In this document: positions 34,746-47,042 of the stretch, piece by piece
Layout: every line of letters starts with the position of its first letter
Numbering within the stretch: position 1 is the first letter of the stretch
DNA from: Jaapia argillacea MUCL 33604
Lineage: Eukaryota; Basidiomycota; Agaricomycetes; Jaapiales; Jaapiaceae
Direction of reading: 5' to 3'
Assembly (NCBI GenBank): GCA_000697665.1
Contig: KL197731.1
Coordinates: 133,108 to 197,107, forward strand
DNA length: 64,000 nucleotides
Notes under the pieces: generated by a model
What the model was told of the DNA's origin: nothing
Database searches by the model: none
What the model saw: only the letters and a program-made list of their open reading frames with translations
Program-made: the position numbers and the translations under genes

Positions 34746-36984
34746 TTAGCCAATGACAACTTCGTCCATTTGTGTATCACGGATTAGTGCTTCGGCGACT
34801 GTCGACCTAGGTTTAATAGTACACTTGAAGGGGACTGGTGTACTGGAATAGTGGGTTTCGTGGATTATGGCGAGATGAAAGCAAGAAATTTCGGTAGGTC
34901 ATATGTTGTTGAGTCGAGATATTCGAGAAAAGCAACTGCGGGAGGTAAACTTACGATAAAAGTCCCGAAGTCATTTGAGGTGTCACCAGGACCGGTTGGC
35001 CTCGTTGATTGAGAGGCGGTCCGATATCAAAGACAGAGAGAAGCGAGGAAGTGAGGATGTACATCGCATTGTCACTGAAATGCCTTCCGGGACAAATACT
35101 GTTGTGGGATGACCCCCCCAATACCTTAAGTTAAGTCGCACAAGCATTCTGATGGGCGGGCTCACCGGCGGCCAAAACCAAATACCGCAACGCCGGGATC
35201 TCTAACTTCTGGGTTCAACTTGCCATCTTTCAAGAATCTCTCGGGTTCAGGATATGCCACAGGATCGTGAAGGATCGACCTGACAAGAGAAAGAGAAATG
35301 AGTCAACAACGCAACCGTTGGTGGATATTCGACAAAGTGTCGCACCAAGAATTTCCGAAAACAAGGGAACCTTTAGGAATGAAATATCCGTTGTGCGCGT
35401 CGTCTTCAGCTGCAGCATGTGGAATACCTGTTCAAAAATCGTGAGGCCACTCTGACGCGTTCCAAGATAGGCGGGTGTGCCGACCGAGGGGTGCGATGGG
35501 TAGCCAACGCAATGTCTCTTTCATTAACGCCTCGATATATGGTAATTGTTCTCGGTCAGAAAAATCTGGTAGGCGAGAATTTCCAACGACTTTGTCTAAC
35601 TCTGCTTGGGCGCGCCTTTGAGCGTCTGGATGTGTGAGCATGGCAAGAAACAGGACCCGGATGGCCGCAGTGGTCTTGGAGACGTCAGTGAGTACATGTC
35701 AGAAATTTCACAGCGAAGCCATCGCTCACAGTATCGGCACCACCTTCAAGGAGCGACTTAGAGATGGTAAAGATCACACGGGATATAACTTACCAATATA
35801 CGCCAGGGAAGTGACGTTTCTTGCACGGAGTTCTGCCTCTTCTGTGTTCCCTTCGGATAGACTTTACAAAAGTGTGCTCGCCATCGACGGTCGCATCATT
35901 GAACCTTCATGCTGGGATAGCACTCAGTTGAAGATTTGACGGGCAGGCAGATAATAGAACATACCAACGCCCCCTTCGTAACGTCGAAAGGCTCGTTAAT
36001 GAACCTATCCCTCACACGGCTCCACTGTTCTGCGTTCCTCTTGAACCCAGCCCCGGGAAACCATGCAGGAACATGTTTTACTGGGGGATGTATAACCCGA
36101 CATGTCAGCCGTTTAGAGGCCAATATGGTGAACTGGCATAGGCAACTCACGAATGGGGACGAAGTCAACCAGAAAGGTGCCAGGGACGCTAGCGACAGAG
36201 ATGCTCTTGATTGCGTCTTCAGACATTGTCACGAACTTGTCATTCTTGTCCGTTACCGCGATCCCATAAACAACATCCACGATGGTTGTGGTGAATGAAC
36301 TGCCAGGGAAAAACTTCACAACAGAAATACGGCAAAGAGGCGGTAGACACAGCCGGATATGATCATAGAAATCTTCCGGGTTTTCCAGGAGTCTTTGAAG
36401 GAGGACTCGGGATTGCCTGGCCTGGATATCCTGGTATTTATCAACTGCCAGCTGATTGAAGTGCTGATGGAAGACCCTTCTGTACTCTCGCCACTGAGGG
36501 CCATAGCGTATGAGAGAAAATTGACGGTCCCATCCCATCCTAATACGCGATCAGAGGTGCAATGAACACATCCTATGAAGAAAAGCTTACAAATCTATGA
36601 CCATTGGAAATCTCACTCGATCAGAATAGACGGAAGACCTCTTATCAAACAACTCGGAAGCTGCTTCCGCAGAGCCGACCAGAATGATAGTCTTGCCGAA
36701 TATTCGGAGAGAGACCACATCACCTGCAGGAGGAGAACAAGATTTGCGAATCAGCGAGTGATAGAAGGTGGGTGAAAACGCCACACACCATAGTTCTTGC
36801 AATATTCCTCGAATTTCAACCACATATAGTCCTTTGGGACATCCAACAGATTGCATATGAAGGGTAGGCCGGGTGGACCAGGCGGAAGAGGGATATCATT
36901 TCGGGGCCGTTTGGCCAAGAAAAGGTAGGTGGTGTATCCCAGAATTCCAGCGCAAGCCAACGTGAAAGGATTGGAAAGGGTCAT
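34746..36984 (-). pseudogene. P450-4: cytochrome P450 with stop and in-frame deletion
   Basis: ATG 36984 (MTLSNPFTLACAGIL) begins the usual twelve exons, closest to P450-5. Exon 6 has TAA at 35866-35864 where P450-5 and others have CAA (Gln) in the STLLQSL block, cutting the protein before the I helix. Exon 10 has a 15-nt in-frame deletion near 35238-35251: paralogs read EPEKFKPERFL, here EPERFL, so the PERF motif is rebuilt from repeat ends but five residues are lost. The rest is well kept: GGADT micro-exon, ETLR, FGFGRR and ICPGRHF, and stop TAA 34748-34746. A core promoter (cctttatc on plus, 37037-37044) is present. The gene is probably a recent pseudogene, unless the stop is a sequence error. 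Confidence 0.8.
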
Positions 36985-37036
36985 TACAAGAGAGGGTACG
37001 AGGGTCAGGGCACTGAGGATATGTCAGATCGGGCAG

Positions 37037-37044
37037 CCTTTATC
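37037..37044 (-). promoter_or_regulatory. TATA-like box of P450-4
   Basis: Minus-strand GATAAAGG, about 55-60 bases before the ATG at 36984. Confidence 0.45.
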
Positions 37045-37660
37045 TCTGGGAGCCCTCCCGCGACACTCAAAAGAATCAACGGACACATGGAGGCCATGAG
37101 ATTGGGAATCCAGAAAGTGGCGGTGCGCCGGTTACAAAGTTAGCTCTTAATCGGAAGGCCGAGCATCCATTGCGTCCATCTGTCGAGGTAGCGATGCAAG
37201 CCCTCATAAACAGACAGGAGCGTTGGGAGAAATCTCGATTGTTTCGAGATGGAGATGGAGAGAGCTGCGGGCCCTTGGAGATTTTGCTGCTTGAAAATTG
37301 ACGGGCAGTCCTTCGACTTGGTGACGTGGTCTGCGTGGGGGCCGTTGGGGCGGACAGTCGATTGCAGCTGGGAATCAACCATGCCGCATATGGCCGGAAG
37401 GATGGCACTGAAGGCACACATGACAGGGAGGGTCGACGGGAAGAGGGTACTTGAATAGGGTTTCTGAGGGCATTCGAGGAGCGCCCGTTCAAATTAAACG
37501 TGGGTGAAAGATGCAGGAACATGGGAGGAGGCCGGTGATAAAGCGAAGGGTCCAGAGAAACCCAGAGAGCTGAACTGACAATTCGATTGGAATGCGAATC
37601 CAATGTTGGTATAGTTGCGAAGACCCGAAGACATTGTTGAATACTTGGCAACCAATAACC
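37045..37660 (-). repeat. P450 upstream module, copy of P450-4
   Basis: Minus-strand block with the atgttcctgcatctttcaccc landmark (seen in plus strand near 37500-37530), then a ccctgtcatgtg landmark and a segment with gactgcccg. Similar to the P450-5 module (41431-42010), but with insertions such as an extra ttgaacgggcgctcc near 37480. Confidence 0.5.
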
Positions 37661-39127
37661 AACTCTTCACCGGTACGGTAGAAGCATTACTTGGCACCAA
37701 GCTAACTTGTGGATCGAAAAGAGACGGGAGAGAATGGCTAGACCATCGTCTTGGTATTCACTCTGGCGGTCGTCGGTGCGGCTTTGCAAAGGGGTGAGAT
37801 AGTTGACAACTGGCCATCGAATCCCGAAATAGCCAGCTAGGATCCCGCGAAAAGTCGACAGAATACGTCCTTCGAAAGGGTGATACTTTCTATGTCCTTG
37901 TTGACAGAACTTGAAGTAGGAAAGAGTACATTCAGGTCGAAAATGCTTGCCAAGACAGGAACATGAGGCAAACTTGTGATGAAGTGGCCCATGGGTGACG
38001 TACTTGCGCATTCAAACACACTGTGCCAGTTTGTGACTGACCCAGTCTCAGTTGGCCTCTGGCAGCGGAACGGTAATGAGGATATTTTAGTTTGGCTATC
38101 GGGAGTCAGACAGGAGTATTCGATTGTTGGCACCACGCTATCAATGTTATCCGAAACCTCGGAAGGGCGGCGGCTAACGGCACATGGCTTGGACATCAAG
38201 TCAGCTTACTAGCATTCCAAGGATTGCGGGGATGTAAAAAGGCCATGGGAAGAAACACCAATGTTAAAATGGCCTCGACGTTATGGCTAACTTAAGGCGT
38301 GTGCCCTTGGATTTTGGTTCGTTGCATCTCAGTTTCTCAGTCATTTAAGGGGTGTTCCAGGTCCGATAACTGAAGTATGGAAGACAAGATTGATTGAGGC
38401 TGTACGTCGTGTCATCACTGCTAGAGCAGATCCTCGTAGCGACTGACCACCAGAAGTTAGAACTTAAGAGAGATGTGAGAGCCCGAGAGGATTGGTTTCG
38501 GTGGCTTACCCACATCCAAAAGCCTAGAGCAACGCCAGGTCCAACTGGCTAAGTAGCTTTCAGGAATCCCCGAGGTTGAACCCTTTCCAGCTGAGAGTGA
38601 GTGCGACAGTCTGGGGTACTGGAGTAACTCCATGACACAAGACACTGAGAAAGAATGGGATAGTTTCAGGAAGGGATAGACCATGGGTAGACACTGAGCA
38701 CGTTTTCCCCTCAAGGGGCAAGATCAGGAAGCGTCAGAAGCCACCACGACATCATAACTCACCTCCCTCATGATGGCCGCGAAGGACTGGAGACATATTC
38801 ACGTCTCCACCCTCAGCGCAGGGTGACTGCGGCACATGAACGGTTTCGGTGTTGTCCATGGGACGACAGTCAGGGCCTAGAAATATTGGACTTCGAGCTT
38901 GCATCATTCTGCACGCATGCAACCAATTTCTCATGTCTAGACACTTTCACGTCGTCTGTGAGCAATGGTTAGGAGCTTTGTATGGACTCGCCGGAGGATC
39001 GTGCTCAGATTACACCCGACTAATGAAATATTGGGAGTAGGATTTGCAGAGCAGAAAAGCACCCATAAAAGGTTACCATGTTTGTACATGGTTTTTGACT
39101 GTCGCGACAAGGTCGAGCTGGGAAGGC
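37661..39127. repeat. Far upstream part of the P450-4 unit
   Basis: No gene. About 37660-39060 aligns by eye with about 42000-43330 upstream of P450-5: shared blocks include ctcagttggcctctggcagcgg, ggcctcgacgttatgg followed by taaggcgtgtgc, ccctttccagct, and gcatgcaaccaatttctca. P450-4 and P450-5 with their upstream DNA thus form a tandem unit of about 4.3 kb. Confidence 0.6.
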
Positions 39128-41367
39128 TTAGCCAATGAGGAGTTCATCAATTTGTGTTTCACGGATTAGCGCTTCGGCGGCTTTCGACCTAGGTTTAATG
39201 GTGCACTTGAAGGGGCCCGGTGCACTGGGATAGCGGATTTCGTAGTTTATGGCGAGATGAAAGCAAGAACATTTGGTAGGTCATAGGTTGTTTGAGATAT
39301 TCGAGAAAAGCAACAAACTTACGATAAAAGTCCCGAAGTCATTTGAGGTGTCACCAGGACAGGTTCGCCTCGTTCATTGAGAGGCGGTCTGATATCAAAG
39401 ACAGAGAGAAGCGAGGAGGTGAGGCTGTACATGGCATTGTCACTGAAATGCCTTCCCGGACAAATACTGTTGCGGGATGACCACCCAATAGCTTAAGCTA
39501 AGTCATGCAAACATTCTGGTGGGCGGGCTCACCGGCGGCCAAAACCGAATACCGCAACGCTGGGGTCTCTAACTTCTGGGTTCAACTTGCCATCTTTCAA
39601 GAATCTTTCGGGTTTGAACTCCTCGGGTTTAGGATAGGCTACAGGATCGTGAAGGATCGACCTGACAAAAGGAAGAGAAACGAGTCAACAACGCAGCCAT
39701 TGGCCAATATCTGACAAAGTATCACCAAGCATTTCCGAAAACAATGGAGCCTTTAGGAATGAGATATCCGTTGTACACGTCGTCTTCAGCGGTAGCATGT
39801 GGAATAGCTGTTCAAAATCGTGAGGACACTCCGACGCGTTCCATGCAAGGCGGGTGTGCTTACCGAGGGGTGCGATGGGTAGCCAACGCAACGTCTCCTT
39901 GATTAATGCATCAATATACGGTAGTTGGTCTCGGTCAGAAAAATCTGGTAGGCGGGAATTTCCAACGACTTTATCTAACTCCGCGTGGGCGCGTTTTTGA
40001 ACGTCTGGATATGTGAGCATGGCAAGAAACAGGACCCGGATGGCCGCAGTGGTCTTGGAGACGTCAGCGGGTCCACGTGGGAAATTTTACATGAAAGATA
40101 ACGCTCACAGTATCGGCTCCACCTTCGAAGGGCGACTTAAGTTAGAGAGGGTAAATATAAGACGAGCAATAGCTTACCAATATACGCCATGGCAGCGACG
40201 TTTCTTCCACGGAGTTCTGCCTCTTCTGTGTTTCCTTCGGGTAGACTTTGCAAGAGTGTGCTCGCCATCGACGGTCGCATCATAGAACCTTCATGCTGGG
40301 ATAGCACTCAGTTGAAGTTTTGGGAAGTAGGCAAGTAATAGAACACACCAACGCCACCTTCGTGGCGTCGAAAGGCTCGTTGATGAACCTATCCTTCACA
40401 CGGCTCCATTCTTCTGCCTTCCTCTTGAACCCAGCCCCGGGAAACCATGCAGGAACATGTTTTACTGGGGGATGTATGACCCGAGACAAGTCAGCCGTTT
40501 AGAGGCCAATATAGGGAACCGGCGCAGGCAACTCACGAATGGGAAGAAAGTCAACCAGAAAGGCGCCAGGGACGCCAGCGACAGAAAGGCTCTCGATTGC
40601 ATCTTCAGACATTGCCACGAACTTATCATTCTTGTCTGTTACCGCGATCCCATAAACAATTTCCATGATGGTGGTGGTGAATGCACTGAAAAAAGTCACA
40701 ATAGGAATACGGAAAAGAGGAGGTAGACGCACAGCCGGATATGATCTAGGAAGTCTTCTGGGTTTTCCAGGAGTCTGCAGAGGAAGACTCGCGATTCCCT
40801 GGCCTGGATATCCTCGTATTTATTAACTGCCAGCTGGTTGAAGTGTTGATGGAAGACCCTTCTGTACTCTCGCCACTGAGGGCCGTAGCGCATGAGAGAA
40901 AATTGACGGTCCCATCCCATCCTAATACTCGATCAGAAGATGGAATCAACACATCCTGCGAGGGAGGGCCCACAAATCTATGATCATTGGCAACCTCACT
41001 CGATCGGAATAGATCGAAGACCTCTTTTCAAACAACTCGGAAGCTGCTTCAGCAGAGCCAACTAAAATCATAGTTTTGCCCAATACTCGGAGAGAGACCA
41101 CATCACCTGCCGTAGGAAAAGAAGATTTCCTAATCAGCGGGTGACAGAAGGCAGGTGAAAAGACGACGCACCGTAGTTCTTGCAATGTTCCTCGAACTTC
41201 AACCACATATAGTTGTTCGGGACATCCAACAGATTGCCTATGAAGGGCAGGCCAGGTGGACCAGGGGGAAGAGGGATACCATTTCGGGGCCTTTTGGCGA
41301 AGAAAAGGTAGGTGATATAGCCCAGAGTGCCAACGCAAGCTAGCACGGTAGGATTGGAAAGGGGCAT
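39128..41367 (-). CDS. P450-5: cytochrome P450 monooxygenase, apparently intact
   Basis: From ATG 41367 (MPLSNPTVLACVGTLGY) to TAA 39130-39128. All expected blocks are present: membrane anchor, LPPGPPGLPFIGNLL, MGWDRQFSLMRYGPQW, FTTTIMEIVYGIAV, VKHVPAWFPGAGFKR, GGADT encoded by the 14-nt exon, ETLR, PERFLKDGK, FGFGRR and ICPGRHFSDN. The last exon ends IDELLIG. No stop or frameshift is seen. As for the others, function is predicted ER monooxygenation of an unknown substrate. It is the closest relative of the dead P450-4 and could retain the ancestral role of that pair. Confidence 0.87.
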
Positions 41368-41420
41368 TACAAGGAGGGGTAGCGAGGTTCAGGCCACTGA
41401 CGATATGTGGGATCGAGCAG

Positions 41421-41430
41421 CTTTTATATC
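41421..41430 (-). promoter_or_regulatory. TATA box of P450-5
   Basis: Minus-strand GATATAAAAG, about 55-63 bases before the ATG at 41367. This is a better TATA match than GATAAAGG in P450-4 and P450-7. Confidence 0.6.
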
Positions 41431-42010
41431 TGGAAGCCCTCCAGCGATACGTGCGAAGAATTAATGAACCCATGTAGAGGATGAGGTTGGGAATCCGGAA
41501 AGTAGCAGTGGGCCGATTACAAAGTTAGCTCTTGATTGGAAAGTCGAGCATCCATCGCATCCGTCTGTCGGGGTAGTGATGCAAGCCCTCCTGAACAGGA
41601 AGGAATGTCTGGAGAAGTCCCGATCATTTTTGGATCGAGATAGAGAGAGACGTGGACCCTTGGAAAATTTGCTGAAATCGACGGGCAGTTCTTGAAGTTG
41701 CTGACATGGTCTGTGCGGTGGCCGCTTGACTGGGGTGGTCAACTGTAGCTGAGAATTAGCCATGCCGCATCTGGCCAGAAGGATGATACTAAAGACGCAC
41801 ATGACAGGGAGGGTCGACGGGAAGGGGACACTTGAATAGATTTGCTGAGGGCTTTCTAGCGCCCGTAGGAACGTGGGTGAAAGATGCAGGAACATGGGGA
41901 CGGTGATAAAGCGAAGCTCCCAGAGTAACCCAGAGAGTTGGGGAGAGACTGACGACTCTTCAATTTCGAATGTGTATCCAATGTTGGTACAGTTGTGAAG
42001 ACCCAAAGAT
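41431..42010 (-). repeat. P450 upstream module, copy of P450-5
   Basis: Minus-strand landmarks are tttcacccacgttcctacgg, gaccctccctgtcatgtgc, atcatccttctggccagatg and caagaactgcccgtcgattt. These match P450-1 and P450-2 modules in order, despite opposite strand. Confidence 0.6.
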
Positions 42011-43404
42011 ACTATTGAACACTATGCAACCGATAGAGTCAACCAACTCTTCACCAGTACTATAGAAGCAGTACCCGGCACTGCGCAAGCTACTCTGTGG
42101 GTCGAAAATGAGACGAGAGGGCGTGGCCAGATCATCATCTTGGGATTTACACTTGTGGTCGTTGATGCAGCTTCACAATGAGGTGAGATACTGTAGTATG
42201 AGATCCCGGAGTCCCATAATTAGCCAGCTAGAACCCGCAAAAAGTCGACGGGAAAAGCACGTCCTTCGAAGGTGCGATACTTATGTCGTTATTGACAGAA
42301 GATTGGAAGGATAGGTAAGGGTACGTTCAGATCGAAAATGCTCGCCAAACGTAGGAACACGAGGCGAAGAATGAAGTTGGGCAACGTAATTATGCACTCA
42401 ATGGCATACCAGCCTGTGACTGACATAGTCTCAGTCGGCCTCTCGCAGCGGAAAGGTAATGAGAACATTTAGTTTGGCTCTCTGGAGTCAGACAGGAATA
42501 TTATTGGCACCACGCTGTCAGTGTTATCAGGCTGAGAAGGGCGGCGGTTGATGGCACATGGCTTCGACCTCGAGCCCAGCTTACTCCAAGGATTGCGGGG
42601 GTGTAAAAGCGCCATGGGAAGAAATGCTACAATGGCCTCGACGTTATGACTGATTTAAGGCGTGTGCACTTGGATTTGGTTCATCTGGGTTCCCTGCATC
42701 TCAGGCTCTCAGTCATTAGAGGGGCGGACCGATAATTTGGTATGGAAGACAAGGTTGAGTTGAGGTTGTACCTCGTGTCGTCTCTGCCAGGGCAGCTCCT
42801 GTTAGCGAACGATCATCAGAAGCTGGAACTTAAGAGAGATGTGAGAGGCCGATAGCATTGGTTGTAGTGACTTACCCACAGCCAAACACCAAGTGACGCT
42901 AGGTCCAACTGGCTAGCTTTCAGGTTGAACCCTTTCCAGCTGCCGGTGAGCGCGACAGTCTAAGGGTACTACAGTAACTCCATGACACAACGTACTGGGC
43001 AAGAACAGGATAGGGAGGGGCTAAACCAGAAAGCGTCATAAGCTTCATGATGGATACAAAGGACTGGGGACATACAGTATTTATGTCTCCGCCCTGAGCG
43101 CAAGGCGACTACGGCCCACGAACGGTTTCGGTGTTGTACATGGGACGACAGGCCTAGAAATATTGGACTTCGAGTTTGCATGATTCTACACGCATGCAAC
43201 CAATTTCTCACGTCTAGACAATTCAGCGTCGTCTGTGGGAAATGGTTAGGAGCCTTGTATGGACTCGCCGGAGGATCGTGCTCGGATGACAACCGACTCA
43301 TGAAATATTGGATATAAGATTTTCAGGGCAGAAAAGCGCCCATGGAAGGTTACAATGGTTGTACATGGTTTTTGACTGGCGCGACAAGGTCGAGCTGGGA
43401 AGGC
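42011..43404. repeat. Far upstream part of the P450-5 unit
   Basis: No gene. Similar to 37661-39127. Its part from about 42588 also matches 56021-56349 before P450-8's 3' end, although the latter copy lacks several hundred bases. This places the left edge of the large duplication near 42588 and 56021. Confidence 0.6.
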
Positions 43405-45626
43405 TTAGCCAATGAGGAGTTCATCAATTTGCGTTTCGCGGATTAGTGCTTCGGCGGCTTTCGACCTAGGTTTAATGGCGCACTTGAAGGGGCCGGGTGA
43501 ACTGGGATCACAAATTGTGTGCGTAGATTATGGCGAAGGAGAAGCAGAGGTCATCTAGTGAATTGAGAAAAGGGAGAGGCAAACTTACGATAAAAGTCCC
43601 GAAGTCATTTGAGGCGTCACCGAGACTGGTTCACCTCGTTCGTTGAGAGGTGGCCCGATATCGAAGACGGAGAGAAGTATTGAGATGAGGCTGTACATGG
43701 CATTGTTGGTGAGAAACCTTCCGGGACAAATACTGTTATCGGGGTCGACGAATACTTTAGGTTGAACTATGCAACGAATCTGGCGGGAGAACTCACCGAC
43801 GGCCAAAGCCGAATGCCGCGATATTAGGATCCATAACCGCTGGGTTCAACTTCCCATCTTTCAGGAATCTCTCGGGTTTGAATTTCTCAGGTTCAGGATA
43901 AGCCACAGGATCACGAAGGATTGACCTGGCGATGCCACGAGAAACGAGTCAATGACATAACCAATCAATGGGAAAGGATCGCACCAAACGTTGGCGAAAA
44001 CAATGGAACCCTTCGGAATCAGATATCCGTTGAATAGATCGTCCTCAGTGGAAACATGCGGGACAGCTGTTCAAAAGTCGTGAGACTAGTCGAGGTAGTT
44101 ATGGAGTGGACAAAAACGCTGACCAAGAGGCGTTACTGGTAGCCAACGCAACGTCTCTTTGATCAACGCCTCGATGTATGGTAAATTGTCTCGGTCACAA
44201 AAATCTGGTAGACGCGAGTTTCCAATGACGGTATCTAGCTCCGTTTGAGCACGTTTCTGGACATCTTGGTGGGTGACCAAGGCAAAAAACAGGACACGGA
44301 CGACCGCAGTGGTCTTCAGAACACCGGTGAGTACTTGTCGAAATTTCCGAGCTGATGACGATACTCACAGCATCAGAACCACCTTTGAAGAAGGAGGCTC
44401 AGATATGTCACAGATTGGAGGTGTGTTCACTGACCAGAAAACGCAACAGCAGTGACATTTCTTGCACGGAGTTCTAACTCTTTTGTGTTTCCTTCCGGGA
44501 GAGTTTGCAATAAGCTGCTCGCCATCGATGGCCGCACCGCACAACCTTCATGCTGGAATAGCACTCAGTGGGCAATTGAAAAAGGCAGAAAGGTGATAGC
44601 TTACCAACGATTTCTTCACGGCGTCGAAAGGTTCATTTACGAACCTGTCCTGCAAACGCCTCCACTCTTCTGCTTTCCGCTTGAACCCGGCGCCGGGAAA
44701 CCAAGCGGGAACATATTTTACTAAGAGATACGGATCCCGAGATCCATCATACTTAGGATAAAGCCGAGTGAAGACTAAGACGACTCACAGATGGGAATGA
44801 AGTCAACCAGAAAGGCCCCGGGGATGGCAGTGAGAGAAGCGCTCCGGATGGCTGCTTCAGAGATTGTCACGAACTCATCATTTTTATCCGTTACAACGAG
44901 CCCATAACAGATATCCATGACAGTCGCAGCAAACAAACTAGAAGGGAATGTTGCAGCTCGAGAATGAGGTGGAGCTGGTACACGTACAAGCGGATATTGT
45001 CATAGAAATCTTCCGGTGCTTCCAATAGTCTACGGAGGAATGCTCGCGATTCTCTGGCCTGGATACCCTGGTACTTCACGATTGCCAGCTGACTGAAGTA
45101 TTGGTGGACGACCCTCCTGTATTCCCGCCATTGAGGGCCGTAACGCATTAGAGTAACGGTGCGGCCCCATCCCATCCTAACACAGTGACACAATCAGATA
45201 CCGACCAAACATGTCCTGAGAGGAAGGCGTCACAATTCTACCAGCATTGGCAATCTCATCCGATCAGAATAAGTTGAAGACCTCTTTTCAAGTAACTCAG
45301 AAGCTGCTTCAACAGAGCCGACTAGAATTATAGTTTTGCCAAACACCCGGAGAGTAACCACATCTCCTGCAGTAAGAAACATGGCATTTGAATCAGCGAG
45401 TGACAGAAAGTGGATAAAATCACAATGCACCGTAGGTCTTGCAGTGCTCCTCAAACTTCAACCACATGTAGCCCTTCGGAATATCGAACAGATTGCCAAT
45501 CAACGGCAGGCCGGGGGGACCGGGAGGAAGAGGGATACCATTTCGAGGCCGTTTGACGAGGAACAGGTAGGTGATGTACAGCAGAACCCCAATCCAGGCG
45601 AAAGCGACAGGATCGGAGAGGAACAT
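43405..45626 (-). CDS. P450-6: cytochrome P450 with unusual I-helix motif
   Basis: ATG 45626 (MFLSDPVAFAWIGVLLY) to TAA 43407-43405. Blocks: LPPGPPGLPLIGNLFDIPKGY, MGWGRTVTLMRYGPQW, AATVMDICYGLVV, LKYVPAWFPGAGFKRK, ETLRWLPVTPLG, PERFLKDGKL, FGFGRR and ICPGRFLTNN. No stop or frameshift is seen. The 14-nt I-helix exon at 44369-44382 encodes GGSDA, while most copies encode GGADT and P450-8 encodes GGSDT. The Thr of the oxygen-activation motif is thus replaced by Ala. In studied P450s that Thr helps deliver protons, and its loss often uncouples oxygen use, so the enzyme may work differently or poorly. Its duplicate is P450-8. Confidence 0.85.
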
Positions 45627-45690
45627 GACGAGAGGGAGACTACCAGAGAAAGGAACGAGAATCAGGCCATCGAGGGACCGAGCGGGACCC

Positions 45691-45697
45691 TTATATA
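45691..45697 (-). promoter_or_regulatory. TATA box of P450-6
   Basis: Minus-strand TATATAA within CCCTATATAAGGG, about 65-71 bases before the ATG. The same element occurs before P450-8. Confidence 0.65.
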
Positions 45698-45699
45698 GG

Positions 45700-46460
45700 G
45701 AGCTCTCTCACAACGCAGACAAAGAATCGAGGAACCCACGCCTACGGGCAGGAGACCAAGTCGTAAGGCGGACGACATAACAAAAGATGGAGTCTGGTTC
45801 GTTACCTCTTGATCGGCGCATGTGTAAGATACACCTATGGATGAAGCCCCATGAGTCCTCGTAAACGGCGAGAGCGTGTTGGAAGAATTTCCTAGCATTT
45901 CGAGATGAGACTAGAGGAAAGTTTGAAAATCGACGGCAGTTCTTGATGACATGATCTACGACTGCGGCCGCTGCCTGGATGGCCAGTTGCAGCTGAAAAT
46001 GAACGATAAGCCTCGCATCTCGTAGAAGGATGATAAGAGGTACACATATGAGGGGTATGACTACTGGAAGATGTTACTCGACTGCACAGTGAGGTCCAGT
46101 GTGAGGATCCAACGAGAGCGCCTGTATAGACGTGGGTACCAAATGGGCGAACATGGAGCTCGAGAGACGCAGGGAGCCAACTTCACGGAACCTAACAGTG
46201 ACAAATTGATCAAGAATCGAGCCCAGAATAATGGCAAGGACAGTGGGGATTAGTCGTCGAATGCAAAATCAGTGTTGGTGCAGGGTTGCGAGGATGTTCA
46301 ACCAGAATGACCGTCGGGATGACAAGAGCGGCGAAGTTGACCAAAACAATCCCTGGGTGGCAAAAGTACTAGTGGCGATAATAGCGTGGTTAGATCAGCG
46401 CGTTTGGGAGCCCTATACCCATCGATCTAACTTCACAGCCAATTGAGATGTGGGTAGGAA
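45700..46460 (-). repeat. P450 upstream module and leader, copy of P450-6
   Basis: Aligned with 58620-59330 upstream of P450-8 (shared gtgttggaagaa, cgactgcacagtga, gtggggattagtcgtcgaatgc and gatcagcgcgtttggga). Weaker similarity to the modules of P450-1, -2, -4 and -5 remains (minus-strand ccatgttcgcccatttggtaccc versus ccatgttcctgcatctttcaccc). Confidence 0.55.
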
Positions 46461-46648
46461 TCGGGAAGCACAACGGCAGATATCCGAGAAAGTGCGATGT
46501 GATGCCCGCTGCTACACAGCTCCCCTAGTAAACTTTGATGGTGTGAGTGTTGTATCGTTGTTAACATGATAAGATTTGCAAAACTAGAAGCGAGCACGTA
46601 CACCCGCGTTAAGGATGCTCGTCGGTTGAAGGCGGGACGTGGTAACTG

Positions 46649-47042
46649 TGACAAGAAAGAAAAAGCCAACTGAAAGCTGGGGTGTTACGCCCAGTTCCAC
46701 CAGCTATATATACACAATCTATCTACGCACATGTAAGCGTCTATCACTAAGCGGGGCTGCTGCGCCCGTGCTTCTACTGCGAGTCCTGAGTAACTATCCT
46801 GAGTTACAGTCCTGAGTTAGGTCATTTGACATACTCGGAGAAATCTAGAGCGACTGCGGCATAGTCCGCAGTTACTCAGAGAAATCTGGACTACTACGGA
46901 GTTCTGGAATGTTCTTCATGACGTCAGGGGGATCTGGAGGTGTCTATCACATGACTTACCTGGCGCTTGTTATGTTCGACGATCTAGACTGAACCTTCTA
47001 GGTTAGGGTTGAATTGTGGGATCCTTTATGGAAACCGTGACA
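46649..47042. mobile_element. Solo LTR, 394 bp, with 5-bp target duplication
   Basis: The element starts TG (tgacaagaaagaaa) and ends CA (gaaaccgtgaca). It is flanked by AACTG at 46644-46648 and AACTG at 47043-47047. The paralogous site upstream of P450-8 (near 59500) has one AACTG and no insert: ggtaactggttgatgcg. Inside are a TATA-like agctatatatacac and a ctgagtta/ctgagt repeat. TG...CA ends, a 5-bp target duplication and an empty site fit an LTR-retrotransposon solo LTR. I cannot name its family. Orientation is unknown. Confidence 0.75.

Noticed and set aside
46720-46990. CRISPR-like repeats (cctgagtta repeated)
   Set aside because: Only two or three short irregular repeats within the solo LTR, without spacers of regular length, in a eukaryotic genome.
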